Part shown: positions 8,759 through 20,300 of the stretch, piece after piece
How the letters are laid out: each line of letters starts with the position of its first letter
Position numbering within the stretch: position 1 is the first letter of the stretch
DNA from: Nostoc calcicola FACHB-3891
GTDB taxonomy: Bacteria; Cyanobacteriota; Cyanobacteriia; Cyanobacteriales; Nostocaceae
Assembly: GCF_014697355.1 (NCBI RefSeq)
Contig: NZ_JACJRQ010000001.1
Coordinates: 372,001-436,000, forward strand
Length of the DNA stretch: 64,000 bases
Direction: 5' to 3'
The notes under the pieces: generated by a model
What the model was told of the DNA's origin: nothing
The model's input: the letters and a program-made list of their open reading frames with translations, nothing else
Databases searched by the model: none
Position numbers and translations under genes: made by a program

Positions 8759-9077
8759 TCCTCTCCCCTCCTGCGAAAATATACTCTTTCTTTTTTTAAG
8801 TATAAAGTTTTATTTTGAATGGCTTGTCAAAAGCTTGAAGAAGAATTCAGAAGCCAGAATGGGCTACGCCCCGCTACGCTAACAGGAGTCAGCAATCAAG
8901 ACACTCTCTACGAGACCCTGCGCGCAGCGGCGACCACAGGAGAAGGAGAAGAGAAGGCTTTACGCTACGCTATCCGCCAGTTGTACAAAAAACATTGCTG
9001 TTAGCGGATAGCTAAGGTTTAGCCCATTCTGACTCCTAAATTCTGAATTCTGTTTAATAAATAAACTTACAAATAAC

Positions 9078-9105
9078 TTGACACGCAATATGTTAAAATT
9101 ATCAT
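9078..9105 (+). promoter_or_regulatory. Sigma70-type promoter for the 159-aa protein
   Basis: TTGACA at 9078-9083 and TATCAT at 9100-9105 are separated by 16 bp, about 38 bp upstream of the ATG at 9143. This is a consensus-like SigA promoter. Confidence 0.6.
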
Positions 9106-9142
9106 CCTTGGTTTAATTAACCAGCAAATTTTCTGCCTAAAT

Positions 9143-9622
9143 ATGGTTCAGTACACTCTCGCACAAAGCCCAGAAATTATCCTCACTGTTTCTGGAAAAG
9201 ATTCAGCCAAAGCCCGTGACAAAGCAATGGATCAGCTGATGGAACTGATGGATGCAGGTAAGCTCCCCACGGAACTCGAAGAAGGATTTGGTCCTCAACA
9301 ATTAATCGAGGTTAAAGAATCAAACATTGATACTGCTAACGGTGAGGATGCCATTACCCAAGCTGTTCAGGTTTTGAGTAACTTGGCCACCCTCAAGCTG
9401 AAAGTTCAAGAGTCACGAACTGAAGCCTTAGAGATTCGTAAAGCCGTTGATGTTCTGTTTACTGACGAGTCAGTGAGTGAAGAAGAAATTACTCGACTCA
9501 AAGAAGGCTTTAAAGTTCTGAAAAATTTTGCTCAAGCTAATGTGCGTTACCAGGAAGCACGAACTAAAGCAGAACAAGCTCGGCAAGTTCTGGATCGAGC
9601 TCTGAAATCGCCTGACAAGTGA
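9143..9622 (+). CDS. Conserved hypothetical protein, helical, soluble
   Basis: This 159-aa protein has no signal peptide or TM segment. An N-terminal part (residues 1-60, with ILTVSGKDSAKARDKAMDQL and EEGFGPQQLIEV) is followed by a long charged helical region with regular heptad character (LSNLATLKLKVQESRTEALEIRKAV ... EARTKAEQARQVLDRAL). This suggests a coiled coil or helical bundle. It is monocistronic, with a clear promoter upstream and an intrinsic terminator 20 bp downstream. I recognise it only as a conserved cyanobacterial family without assigned function. Confidence 0.8.
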   Translation: MVQYTLAQSPEIILTVSGKDSAKARDKAMDQLMELMDAGKLPTELEEGFGPQQLIEVKESNIDTANGEDAITQAVQVLSNLATLKLKVQESRTEALEIRKAVDVLFTDESVSEEEITRLKEGFKVLKNFAQANVRYQEARTKAEQARQVLDRALKSPDK

Positions 9623-9641
9623 TTCTTAAATCAAAACGCAA

Positions 9642-9667
9642 AAAGACAGGCTCTCGTGCCTGTCTTT
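9642..9667 (+). terminator. Intrinsic terminator after the 159-aa protein gene
   Basis: Perfect 10-bp arms AAAGACAGGC / GCCTGTCTTT surround a 6-nt loop. The A/T ends make it potentially bidirectional, so it may also end the tRNA-Gln transcript on the other strand. Confidence 0.8.
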
Positions 9668-9674
9668 AGCTTTA

Positions 9675-9746
9675 CTGGGGCGCTAGGATTCGAACCTAGG
9701 GATGGCGGGACCAAAACCCGCTGCCTTACCACTTGGCTACGCCCCA
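9675..9746 (-). tRNA. trnQ: tRNA-Gln (anticodon UUG)
   Basis: Read on the minus strand: acceptor TGGGGCG/CGCCCCA, discriminator G, anticodon stem GCGGG/CCCGC with loop TTTTGGT giving anticodon TTG, and T-arm AGGTTCGAATCCT. The U1-A72 pair is typical for tRNA-Gln. CCA is not encoded. Confidence 0.95.
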
Positions 9747-9827
9747 ACAACTTCACCCTACTTAATATAGCAGCTAGTCATGGGTTTGTGTCAAGTACTT
9801 TCATATTTGATTTTAGAGCCTGGGTTT

Positions 9828-10091
9828 TTACAGGAATGCTGGCTCAAAGCCCCAAAGTTGATTTTTTGATATTTTAATTTTTTGCTGAACCGAAAAGGCA
9901 TAAAAAAAGGGGAAGATAATTTTATCTTCCCCTGCTCTGTTATTTTTGTTATCGTCTGGTTTGTTACCTTCCTTGAGTCTTTGCCGTAACATTTGCCTTT
10001 GCTTTTTGAGTTGCCGCTTCCTCGCAGAACCGCCCCTACCTTTATCATTCCTACCTTCTTTACGGGGAGATTCCCATCTTTTTAGTCGCAT
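9828..10091 (-). CDS. Possible small very basic protein
   Basis: An 87-codon frame opens at an ATG with AGAGGT eight nt before it. The first ~45 residues are strongly basic (MRLKRWESPRKEGRNDKGRG, then RKRQLKKQRQMLRQRLKEG), like small nucleic-acid-binding proteins. However, an intrinsic terminator for the same strand (9909-9932) lies inside the frame, and the last ~30 codons read like intergenic DNA. The locus may therefore really be a short RNA of about 180-200 nt, or the gene may have lost its original stop. I do not recognise the protein. Confidence 0.35.
   Translation of the reverse strand: MRLKRWESPRKEGRNDKGRGGSARKRQLKKQRQMLRQRLKEGNKPDDNKNNRAGEDKIIFPFFYAFSVQQKIKISKNQLWGFEPAFL
9909..9932 (-). 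terminator. Intrinsic terminator, minus strand
   Basis: GGGGAAGATA/TATCTTCCCC stem with a short loop, followed on the minus strand by TTTTTTTA. It marks the 3' end of a minus-strand transcript starting somewhere near 10.1-10.2 kb. Confidence 0.75.
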
Positions 10092-10316
10092 AATCTTTGA
10101 CCTCTGTGGTATCGGATAGTTGATTTATAGCAATAATATATACTCGATCTATCTAATAGATACTGCAAATATTAAATTGTCTTTGGAATCAAGTATTACC
10201 CTTCACTACAAAGTATAACACAAATTTTCCAGTAATTTCTTGATTCTTTTTAACGAGAAAGGTTTTTCAAGATTGTAAAAGATCTATCATCTGAAAAACT
10301 ATGTGTTTTTTGGTAG

Positions 10317-10400
10317 TGGGCAGGAGGAGAATCGAACTCCTATGACCGCAAGGTCGCCACATTTTGAGTGTGGTGCGTCTACCAGTTTCGCCACCCGCCC
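10317..10400 (-). tRNA. trnL: tRNA-Leu (anticodon CAA)
   Basis: Minus strand: acceptor GGGCGGG/CCTGCCC, discriminator A, anticodon loop CTCAAAA giving CAA (reads UUG), and a long variable arm (GCGACCTTGCGGTC) as expected for a class II tRNA. T-arm GGAGTTCGATTCTCC. Total 84 nt, no intron, CCA not encoded. Confidence 0.95.
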
Positions 10401-10783
10401 TTTTATTCAACTTTCCCAGTATACTCTATTTTATGATTTTGCAACAACAAATCTCAAAATTAAGAAATTTTAGGCAACTTTTTTCTCATCTATTCACCTC
10501 TAGAACACCAATTCAGTAATCCAGCACCTTTTTTGGCTGGAAACTCGCTTTGGGTTTACTTGTGTGTACACCGTAGCTTCCCTACTAGGGAAGCAGGCTG
10601 GGGGGGGGGTAGGTTTTTGGTTACTGAATCGATGCTCTAGAAATCAGCTTTTGTGCATTTTTCCCAAAATGGTATCATAAACTACTTTTTTAGTGTAGGC
10701 GTAGTTCGCTGTAGTCATCGCAGAACTTTTCGATCTACTGAAATTAATTTTGCCAGGTATTACAAACGTGAATATTGCGGAGT

Positions 10784-11388
10784 TGTTAGATAAAGTTAGA
10801 TTTTGTAATTATTTGTTATTTAATGTTGTAAACATTTTAATTATCTACTTAACTGTCTTAACTGTCTTAACTGTCTCCCTTAAATGTCTTAACTGTCTTA
10901 AATGTCTTAACTGTCCACTTTAACTGTCCCTGAAAATTTTTGAATTACTATTGCATTTTCTTGATGAAGCTGAGATGCTTTTTAAGCGGCTAAGCGTATA
11001 TTAAAAAACGAGTTTAATTAAAAATTAATCTTTACTTCTAACAAATCTCTAGTAATAAAAGCGAAGTTCTGGTCAAATACAACACCAGGAACAACCCCAA
11101 ACCTTTATTCAGGAAATGTCAAACCAGAAAATCTTGTTCAGGCACAGGCATTAGCTGCTCAAATAATTTAATTGCCCAAAAGCAGAAGATTTATGAGTTT
11201 TATAATATTTACATTCAATTAAAACTTATTTTGTTTAGCAATAAAATTGCTAATTTTAATACCAAGAAATTTGGAGGATGTATTATGCTCTTTCTGAAGA
11301 AATAGTAAAAAATTAAATAAAGTAAATTATTGTCGGCTGCAAAATCAAAGTTTCAACGATAATCTCAGGATTTTAGGTCATTCCAATG
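10784..11388 (+). promoter_or_regulatory. Long leader/promoter region of the NRPS operon, duplicated at 43.3 kb
   Basis: The ~600 bp before the NRPS start has no gene. Its first part (from GTTAGATAAAGTTAGATTTT through the ACTGTCTTA repeats to about 11065) and its last 22 bp up to the ATG (AGGATTTTAGG.CATTCCAATG) reappear in the same order at 43338-43665. The middle 280 bp is absent from the other copy. Conservation of both ends up to the start codon suggests it carries the promoter and translation signals. No clear -35/-10 pair or strong Shine-Dalgarno could be fixed by eye. A short tail of an old reading frame (SGNVKPENLVQAQALAAQII at about 11110-11168) lies in the middle. Confidence 0.5.
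10852..10930. repeat. Degenerate 9-10-bp repeat (TTAACTGTC)
   Basis: TTAACTGTC / TTAAATGTC units repeat about eight times. The same array, with different copy composition, is at about 43404-43488 in the duplicated leader. This is short tandem repeat DNA of the cyanobacterial kind. Confidence 0.8.
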
Positions 11389-14300
11389 AATACAATTGTT
11401 CAAACAAGTCAACCAATGTCTTCTGGTCAAGAAGCAATGTGGTTTATCTACCAAATGGCGAGCGAGAGCGTTGCTTATAATATATTTATTACTGCAAAAA
11501 TTAATTCTTATTTAAATATTACTGCTGTCAATCGTGTCTGGGAAAAAATTATTGAACGCCATCCTATTCTGCGAACTACATATACCAGTTATCAAGGTAA
11601 ATCGATTCAGCAAGTTAATCAAAAACATAAATTTAATCTTGAGGTAATAGATGCCAGCAATTGGAGCGAAGATTACTTACAAGAGAGAATATTTGCGATA
11701 ACTGACCGCCCTTTTAACTTAGAAAAAGATTCAGTTCTGAGGGTTAATTTATTTACTATTTCAGCCAAAGAACACATTCTCTTGCTAACAATGCACCACA
11801 TTGCAGGTGATATGTGGTCTTTTGATTTACTGCTGAGCGAATTTCAAGCTTTGTATGCTCATGAAATCGAGCAAGCTAGTCAACAGCAGACAGACGCAGC
11901 AGCAAATTATTTGAGCGGGAATAAATCTTATGCAGATTTTGTCAGTTGGCAATCAGAAATTTTATCGAGTTCTGAAGGAGAAAAACTGCGGCAATACTGG
12001 CAACAAAAATTAGCTGGCGAATTGCCAATTTTGAATTTGCTCGCAGACAAACTTCGTCCCACCGTAAAGACTTATCAAGGAGCAGCACATATTTCAAAGT
12101 TGGATGAACAGTTAATTCAAAAACTGAAGCATCTAGCCCTAGCTTCTGGAACAAGCCTTTATCAGATTCTGTTAGCAGCATTTTACGTCCAACTTTACCG
12201 TTACACCAATCAAACAGACATCCTCGTAGGAAGCCCGATGAGAGGTCGGTGGGGTGGAGATTTTAAAGATATTGTTGGCTACTTTGCCAACCTGATGGTT
12301 TTACGAACTTCTGTACAGGAAAACGCCACATTTACAGAATTTCTGGCTCAAATCAGCAACACAGTTAAAGAAGCCCAAAAGCATCAAGATTACCCTTTTT
12401 CTCTGTTAGCGGAACAACTCCAGCCACAACGAGATCCCAGTCGTTCTCCTTTATGTCAAGTTAGTTTTACTTGGCAACGACAACGTTGGTGTGAACCAAC
12501 CGAGAATTCATTGCACATTCAAGAACAAGTGCTTCAAATGGAGCCATACTTGCTCGGACATCAACGGGGTGCAGACTTAGATCTGAATTTAATGGTGATG
12601 GAAGCTCAGGGAGTGTTGCAGCCATGCTGGCAATACAATACTGATTTGTTTGAAGCTACGACGATCGCCCGCATGGCAGGGCATTTTGTGACACTGCTTG
12701 AAGCTATTGTAGCTAATCCCCAGCAGCAGATTTGGCAATTACCTCTACTGACAGAAGTTGAGCAACAGCAGTTATTGGTTGACTGGAACAATAATCAGGC
12801 TGATTATCCAAGGGATAAGTGTATCCATCAGTTGTTTGAGGAGCAAGTAGAACGTACCCCAGATGCAGTGGCGGTGGTGTTTGAAAACCAACAACTGACT
12901 TACCAGCAATTGAACTGTCGCGCTAACTCTTTGGCGCACTACCTGAAGTCTTTGGGTGTGGGTGCAGATGTGCTGGTGGGTTTGTGTGTGGAACGTTCTT
13001 TAGAAATGGTTGTGGGACTATTGGGGATTCTCAAAGCGGGTGGGGCTTACGTGCCGCTTGACCCAGAGTATCCTGCTGAGCGTTTAAGCTTTATGTTAGA
13101 AGACACTCAACTTCAGGTGCTGTTGACGCAACAGGGACTTCTTGATGAATTACCTCAGTCTGAGGTGCAGGTTGTGTGTTTGGATACTGACTGGGTTCTT
13201 ATTTCCAACTTGTCTGAGGAGAATCCAATCACTGGGGTAGAAGCAGCTAATTTGGCTTATGTGATTTACACTTCAGGCTCTACAGGCAAACCCAAAGGAG
13301 TGACGATCGCACATGAAGCGATCGCCAGCCATTGTTGTATTATTCAACAGACTTACGCACTTGTACAGAGCGATCGCGTACTCCAGTTTGCCTCAATCAA
13401 CTTCGATGCTTCATTAGAGCAGATATTTCCTACATTGATAGTTGGCGCTACCTTGGTACTGAGAGGCTCAGATGTTTGGACTCCGGCAAACTTCCAAAAA
13501 ATAATTTTGGATTTTGGACTCACTGTGGTTAATCTGCCGACAGCTTATTGGCAACAACTGGTTCAAGAGTCGGTCAAAACACAAACCTTACATGCAAACA
13601 GCCAACTGAGACTTATGGTTGTTGGTGGAGACGTAATGTTGCCCGAATATGTCGCCCTTTGGCAACAAAGTCCAATGTCTAGTGTTCGTCTACTCAATGC
13701 TTATGGACCTACAGAAGCAACCATCACAGCAACTTTATTTGAAATTCCTCCCCAGTTTAGCAAAGACACAAATCTGACAAAAATTCCTATTGGTTCTCCT
13801 CTGCCTAACAAGACTATATATATTTTAGATAAGCATTTACAGCCTGTTCCCATTGGTGTGCCTGGAGAATTGCACATTGGCGGTGTCCTTTTAGCGCAAG
13901 GCTACCTCAATCGTCCTGAGTTGACACAAGAGAAATTTATCCCCAATTCCTTCGGTGGAAGCAGGGGAGCAGGGGAGCAGGGGAGCAGGGGAGCAGGGGA
14001 GCAGTCTTTCCCCTCTGCCTCTTCCGAGCGCCTTTACAAGACAGGGGATTTGGTACGTTATTTACCTGATGGCAATATCGAATACCTGGGACGAATTGAC
14101 AATCAGGTGAAAATACGCGGCTTCCGTATTGAGTTGGGCGAAATCGAAACAGTATTGAGCCAATATCCCCACGTACAAGCAGCTTGCGTCATCGCCCGTG
14201 AAGACATTCCTGGAAACAAAAGCCTAGTCGCCTACATTGTCTCCCAAAAAGAGCAGACACCAAAAGTTAGCGAACTGCGCCGCTTCCTGAAAGAAAAGTT

Positions 14301-17300
14301 ACCAGAGTACATGGTGCCAAATGCAATAGTCTTCCTCGAAGCTCTACCGTTTACTCCCAACGGCAAAATAGACCGCCGCGCATTGCCCGCACCTGATTTA
14401 CACAGCCAATTATCGGACAAATATGTAGCCCCACGCAGCCCATTGGAAGAACTGTTGGCACAAATTTGGGCGCAAGTTCTAAAAGTAGAGCAAGTGGGCA
14501 TTTATGATAACTTTTTTGAACTTGGGGGACATTCGCTACTAGGAACACAAGTAGTTTCACGCATTCGCAACATTTTCAAAGTGGAACTACCACTGCGTCA
14601 ATTATTTGCCGCGACAACAGTGGCCGAATTGGTGCATTTGATTGGGCAATTACAGCAACAAAACTCAGAACTGTCTGCACCACCCATCTTACCAAGGGCA
14701 AATAATGCAGAACTGGCACTGTCATTCGCGCAACAGCGTTTATGGTTTTTAGACCAATTCGAGCCAGACAGTCCCTTCTACAACATGCCTATGGGTTTGC
14801 GTTTAGCAGGAACTCTGCAAGTTGCCGCATTAGAACAAAGCTTACAAGAAATTATTCATCGCCACGAAGCGTTACGCACTAATTTCATTACCGTTGATGG
14901 ACAACCAACACAAATCATTCAAACCCAAAGGAATTGGACATTATCGGTTGTTGATTTGCAGCATTTATCTACAACCGAACAGGAAATAGCTTCTCAACTT
15001 TTAGGGGAACAACAAGCTATCCAACCTTTTGAGTTGGCAACACAGGCATTAGTGAGGGCAACATTAGTAGTGCTATCCGAGACAGAACACATATTATTTA
15101 TGTGTATGCACCACATTGTCTCTGATGGCTGGTCAATGGGTGTGTTTGTTCATGAGTTAGCGTCACTGTACAATGCTTATTCTCAGGGTAAGACCTCTTT
15201 GCTAGAGCCACTGCCGATTCAATATGCAGATTTTGCGCTGTGGCAAAGACAGTGGTTGCAAGGGGAAGTACTGCAAAGCCAATTGAGTTACTGGGAAAAA
15301 CAATTGGCAGATGCACCAGCTTTATTGTCCCTTCCCACAGACCGACCAAGACCTGCTGTGCAAACTTACAACGGGACACATCAAGAGTTTGCCCTTTCTC
15401 TTGAACTAACTAGCAAGCTGATAAAACTGAGCCAAGAGCAAGGGGTGACATTGTTCATGACGCTGTTGGCAGCTTATGATACCCTGCTTTACCGCTACAC
15501 AGGTACAGAAGACATTTTGGTGGGTTCGCCAATTGCTAACCGCGATCGCTCTGAGATAGAAGGGTTAATTGGCTTTTTTGTCAATACCTTAGTCATGCGT
15601 ACTAACTTGGCAGGTAACCCCAGTTTTTTGCAGTTGTTGACTCGCGTTCGAGAAATGGCAATGCAGGCATACTCTCATCAGAATTTGCCTTTTGAAATGC
15701 TGGTGGAAGCATTACAGCCAGAACGAGACCTCAGTCATACACCACTGTTTCAGGTAATGTTTGTTCTCCAGAATGCGCCCACATCTGGATTAGAACTGAG
15801 TAACCTCACTGTCAGTTCATTGCCAGTAAAACTGACAACTTCCAGGTTTGATTTAACCTTAATCATGCAGAACAGTCCTACTGGACTGGTAGGGTTGTGG
15901 GAGTACAACACTGATTTGTTTGATGCTAGTACCATTGAGCGGATGACGAGTCATTTTGTCACATTGCTTGAAGGTATTATTGCTAACCCAGAACAGCAAA
16001 TCTCACAATTGCCTCTGCTGAGTAAAGTTGAGCAACAGCAGTTATTAGTTGACTGGAACGATACTCAGGTAGATTATCCACTGCATAAATCCATCCATCA
16101 GTTGTTTGAGGAGCAGGTGGAACTCACACCCAATGCAGTGGCAGTAGAGTTTGAAAATCAACAACTTACTTACTATGAATTAAACTACCGCGCTAACCAG
16201 TTGGCGCGCTACCTGCGGTCTTTCGGTGTAGGAGCCGATGTTTTGGTCGGTTTGTGTGTAGAGCGTTCTTTAGAGATGGTCATCGGACTATTGGGGATTC
16301 TCAAAGCGGGTGCTGCTTATGTGCCACTTGACCCAGAGTATCCCAGCGATCGCTTGAGCTTTATTTTAGAAGATACTCAAGTTTGGGTGTTGCTGACTCA
16401 ACAGCGACTGATTGACAGACTGCCTCCAAATCAAGCAAAGCTTGTTTGTTTAGATACTGACGCTGGACTGATTGCCCAGTGCAGCCACGACAACCTCATC
16501 TCCGGCGTAGAAGCGAACAACTTAGTTTATATAATTTACACTTCTGGTTCTACAGGTCAACCAAAGGGTATAGCTATGAGTCAGCTTGCTCTTTGCAATC
16601 ATATCTTGTGGCATGGAGACAATCTGAAAATTGCTCGTGGAGCAAAAACCCTGCAATTTGCTTCCATTAGCTTTGATGTTTCCTTCCAAGAAATATTCAC
16701 TACCTGGTGTTCTGGAGGCACGTTGTTCTTAATTGGAGAGGAATTACGCCACGATACAAGAACTTTGTTAGGTTTTCTCCAAGAAAAAGCAATAGAAAGA
16801 ATGTTTCTCCCCGTTGTCGGCTTACAGCAACTAGCAGAAGTTGCTGTTGGTAGTGAGTTAGTGAATACTCATTTGCGGGAAATCATTACTTCTGGGGATA
16901 AGTTGCAGATTACTCCGGCGATTTCTCAATGGTTCAATCAATTAAGTGATTGTACATTGCACAATCAGTACGGCCCATCGGAGAGCCATTTAGCCACAAG
17001 TTATACTCTAAATAATTCAGTAGAAACTTGGCCGCTACTGCCTCTAATTGGTCGTCCCATTGCCAACACCCAAATATACATCCTAGACAAGTACTTACAG
17101 CCTGTACCCATTGGTGTTGCAGGAGAAGTATACATTGCTGGTGTCCTTTTAGCCCAAGGCTACTTAAATCGACCAGAGTTAACACGAGAGAAATTCATCC
17201 AAAACCCCTTTAAAAGAGGCAGGGGGCAGGGGGCAGGGAGCAGGGGCGAAACAGAAGACCAATCCTCTAATTGCGAGCGCCTCTACAAATCAGGTGACTT

Positions 17301-20300
17301 AGCACGCTACTTGAGTGACGGTAACATCGAATCTTTAGGTCGCATCGATAATCAAGTTAAAATTCGGGGTTTCCGCATTGAGTTGGGCGAAGTTGAAGCA
17401 GTACTGGGTCAAATAAGTGATGTGCAGGCATTTTGTGCGGTTGTCCGCGAAGATACACCAGGTGATAAACGCCTAGTCGCTTACATTGTGCCGCAACCAG
17501 AGCAAAAACTCAGTGTCAGCGTTGTGCGTAGCTTCCTCAAGGAAAAGTTACCAGAGTATATGCTGCCAAGTGCAATAGTTATCTTGGACGCTTTACCGCT
17601 GACACCCAACGGGAAAATAGACCGCCGCGCCTTGCCCGCACCTGATTTACACAGCCAATTATTGGATAAATATGTTGCGCCACGTAACCCAATCGAAGAA
17701 ATCTTGTCAGTAATTTGGGCGCAGGTGCTGAAACTAGAGCAAGTGGGCATTCATGATAATTTCTTTGAACTTGGGGGACACTCCCTACTAGCAACGCAAC
17801 TAGTCTCCCGCGTGCGTACCAGCTTGAAAGTAGAACTACCATTGCGGAGTTTATTTGCTGCACCCACAGTTGCCCAATTGTGCGAAAACATTCAGCGATC
17901 GCAGCAACAGGATTTAGAACTAACAGCATCGCCTATTTTACCAAGAGAAAGGCACGCAGAATTACCACTGTCATTTGCCCAAACACGGCTATGGTTTTTA
18001 GACCAATTAAACCCGAACAGTGGCTTATACAACTTACTTATAACTTTGCGTCTAGTCGGAACTCTCAATCAAACTGCCTTAGAACAAAGCTTGCAAGAAA
18101 TTATTCATCGCCACGAAGCTTTACGCACAAACTTCGTCATTGTTGATGGAAAACCTTCTCAAATTATTCAAACACAAATAAATTGCACGCTCTCAGTTGT
18201 TGACTTGAAGCATTTATCTACAACCGAGCAACAAATAGCTTCTAAGCTTTTAGCCCAACAACAAGCGATTCAAGCATTTGAGTTGGCAACAGAAGCATTA
18301 ATCAGGGTAACATTAGTAGCGCTGTCCGAGACAGAACACCTTTTCTTAGCGTGTATGCATCACACAGTCTCTGATGGCTGGTCAATGGGTGTATTTGTCC
18401 AAGAACTAGCAACGCTCTACAATGCATATTCTCAAGGTCAGCCTTCTCTTTTAGAACCACTGCCGATTCAGTACGCAGATTTCGCCATTTGGCAGAGACA
18501 ATGGTTGCAAGGAGATGTACTCCAAAGCCAATTGAGTTACTGGCAACAACAATTAAAAGACGCACCAGCTTTATTATCGCTACCTACAGACCGACCCAGA
18601 CCAGCTGTGCAGACTTTTGCTGGGGCATATCAACAGTTTGCACTTTCTCTTGAACTAACCGGTAAGCTGACAAAACTCAGCCAAGAGCAAGGTTGTACCC
18701 TTTTCATGACGCTGTTAGCAGCTTATGATACATTGCTTCACCGCTACACAGGACAATCAGATATTCTGGTTGGCTCTCCGATTGCTAACCGTAATCGTAG
18801 TGAAATCGAGGGGTTAATTGGCTTTTTTGTCAATACCTTGGTGATGCGTACAGACTTATCAGGCAATCCTAGCTTTAGCGAATTACTTGGTCGTGTTCGG
18901 GAAATGGCACTACAAGCTTATGCTCATCAGGACTTGCCGTTTGAAATGCTGGTAGAAGTATTACAGCCACAACGGAACTTAAGCCATACACCGCTGTTTC
19001 AGGTAATGTTTGTTCTCCAGAACGTTCCCATATCAAACGTAGAGTTGACTGGGTTAACTGCTAGTCTATTGCCCATAGAAAGTGTAACTGCCAAGTTCGA
19101 TCTTACCTTGGCAATGGAAAACACTGCTAGTGGATTGGTGGGCGTGTGGGAGTACAATACAGATTTGTTTGATGCCAGTGCGATCGCTAGACTAGCAAAT
19201 CACTTTACCACACTGCTTGAGGGAATTGTCGCAAATCCCCAACAGCCTATTTCCCAATTGCCTTTGCTGACAGAATTTGAGCAGCAGCAGTTATTGGTGG
19301 AGTGGAATAATACAGTATTAGACTATCCCCAAGATAAATGTATTCATCAGTTGTTTGAGGAGCAAGTAGAACGCACCCCAGATGCAGTGGCGGTGGTATT
19401 TGAAAATCAACAACTGACATATCGTGAGTTGAATAGTCGTGCAAACCAATTGGCACATTACTTGCGCTCATTGGGTGTGGGAGCAGATGTCCTGGTGGGT
19501 ATTTGTGTAGAGCGTTCTTTAGAAATGGTCATCGGACAATTGGGCATTCTCAAGGCGGGTGGGGCATATCTGCCACTTGACCCAGAGTATCCAACTGAAC
19601 GTTTGCACTTTATTTTTCTTGATGCTCAAGTTTCAGTGTTGCTCACCCAGCAACAACTGATTGACAAATTGCCTGCAAATACAGGAACGCAAGTACTTTT
19701 AGATACTGATGCTCAAGTAATTTCCCAGTACAACCAAGAAAATCTGATTACTGATACCAAAGCTAGTAGTTCGCCAAGTGAACTTAGCGGGGTAAAGGGT
19801 AAAGGGGAAAGGGGAAAGGTTTTAAATCCCTTACCCTTTACCCCTTCCCCTTTCCCCAGCCCTCACTCAGCATTTTTGGGTTCGCAGAGTACTAGTAACT
19901 TAGCTTACGTGATTTATACTTCTGGTTCTACAGGGCAGCCGAAGGGAGTATTAGTTGCCCATCATGCACTACTCAATCTCGTATTCTGGCACCAAAGAGC
20001 TTTTGCAATTACTTCAGGTGATAAAGCCACTCAGGTAGCTTCCACAGCATTTGATGCTGCTGTCTGGGAATTGTGGCCTTACCTCACCGCTGGAGCAAGT
20101 GTTTATTTACTCCAAAGAGAAATCCTGGCATCACCAGAGGATTTGCAAGATTGGTTGACATCGCAAAACGTCACCATCAGTTTTCTGCCAACACCAGTGG
20201 CAGAACAATTGCTGTCTCTGGAATGGAAACAAGATACTGCTTTGCGGACTGTACTAACTGGGGGAGATAAACTTCATCGATATCCATCAAGTTTGCTGCC

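Noticed and set aside
8819..9004. 61-aa frame between the 428-aa and 159-aa protein genes
   Set aside because: Composed of dispersed Nostoc repeats (CTACGCCCCGCTACGCTAAC and similar); no ribosome site.
11100..11170. Small gene in the NRPS leader
   Set aside because: Only a C-terminal-like fragment without a start codon; absent from the second leader copy.
12781..14400. Firm substrate for A1
   Set aside because: My pocket reading D-A-E-N-V-G-A-I-T has no secure match; basic residues, Gln or citrulline are possible.
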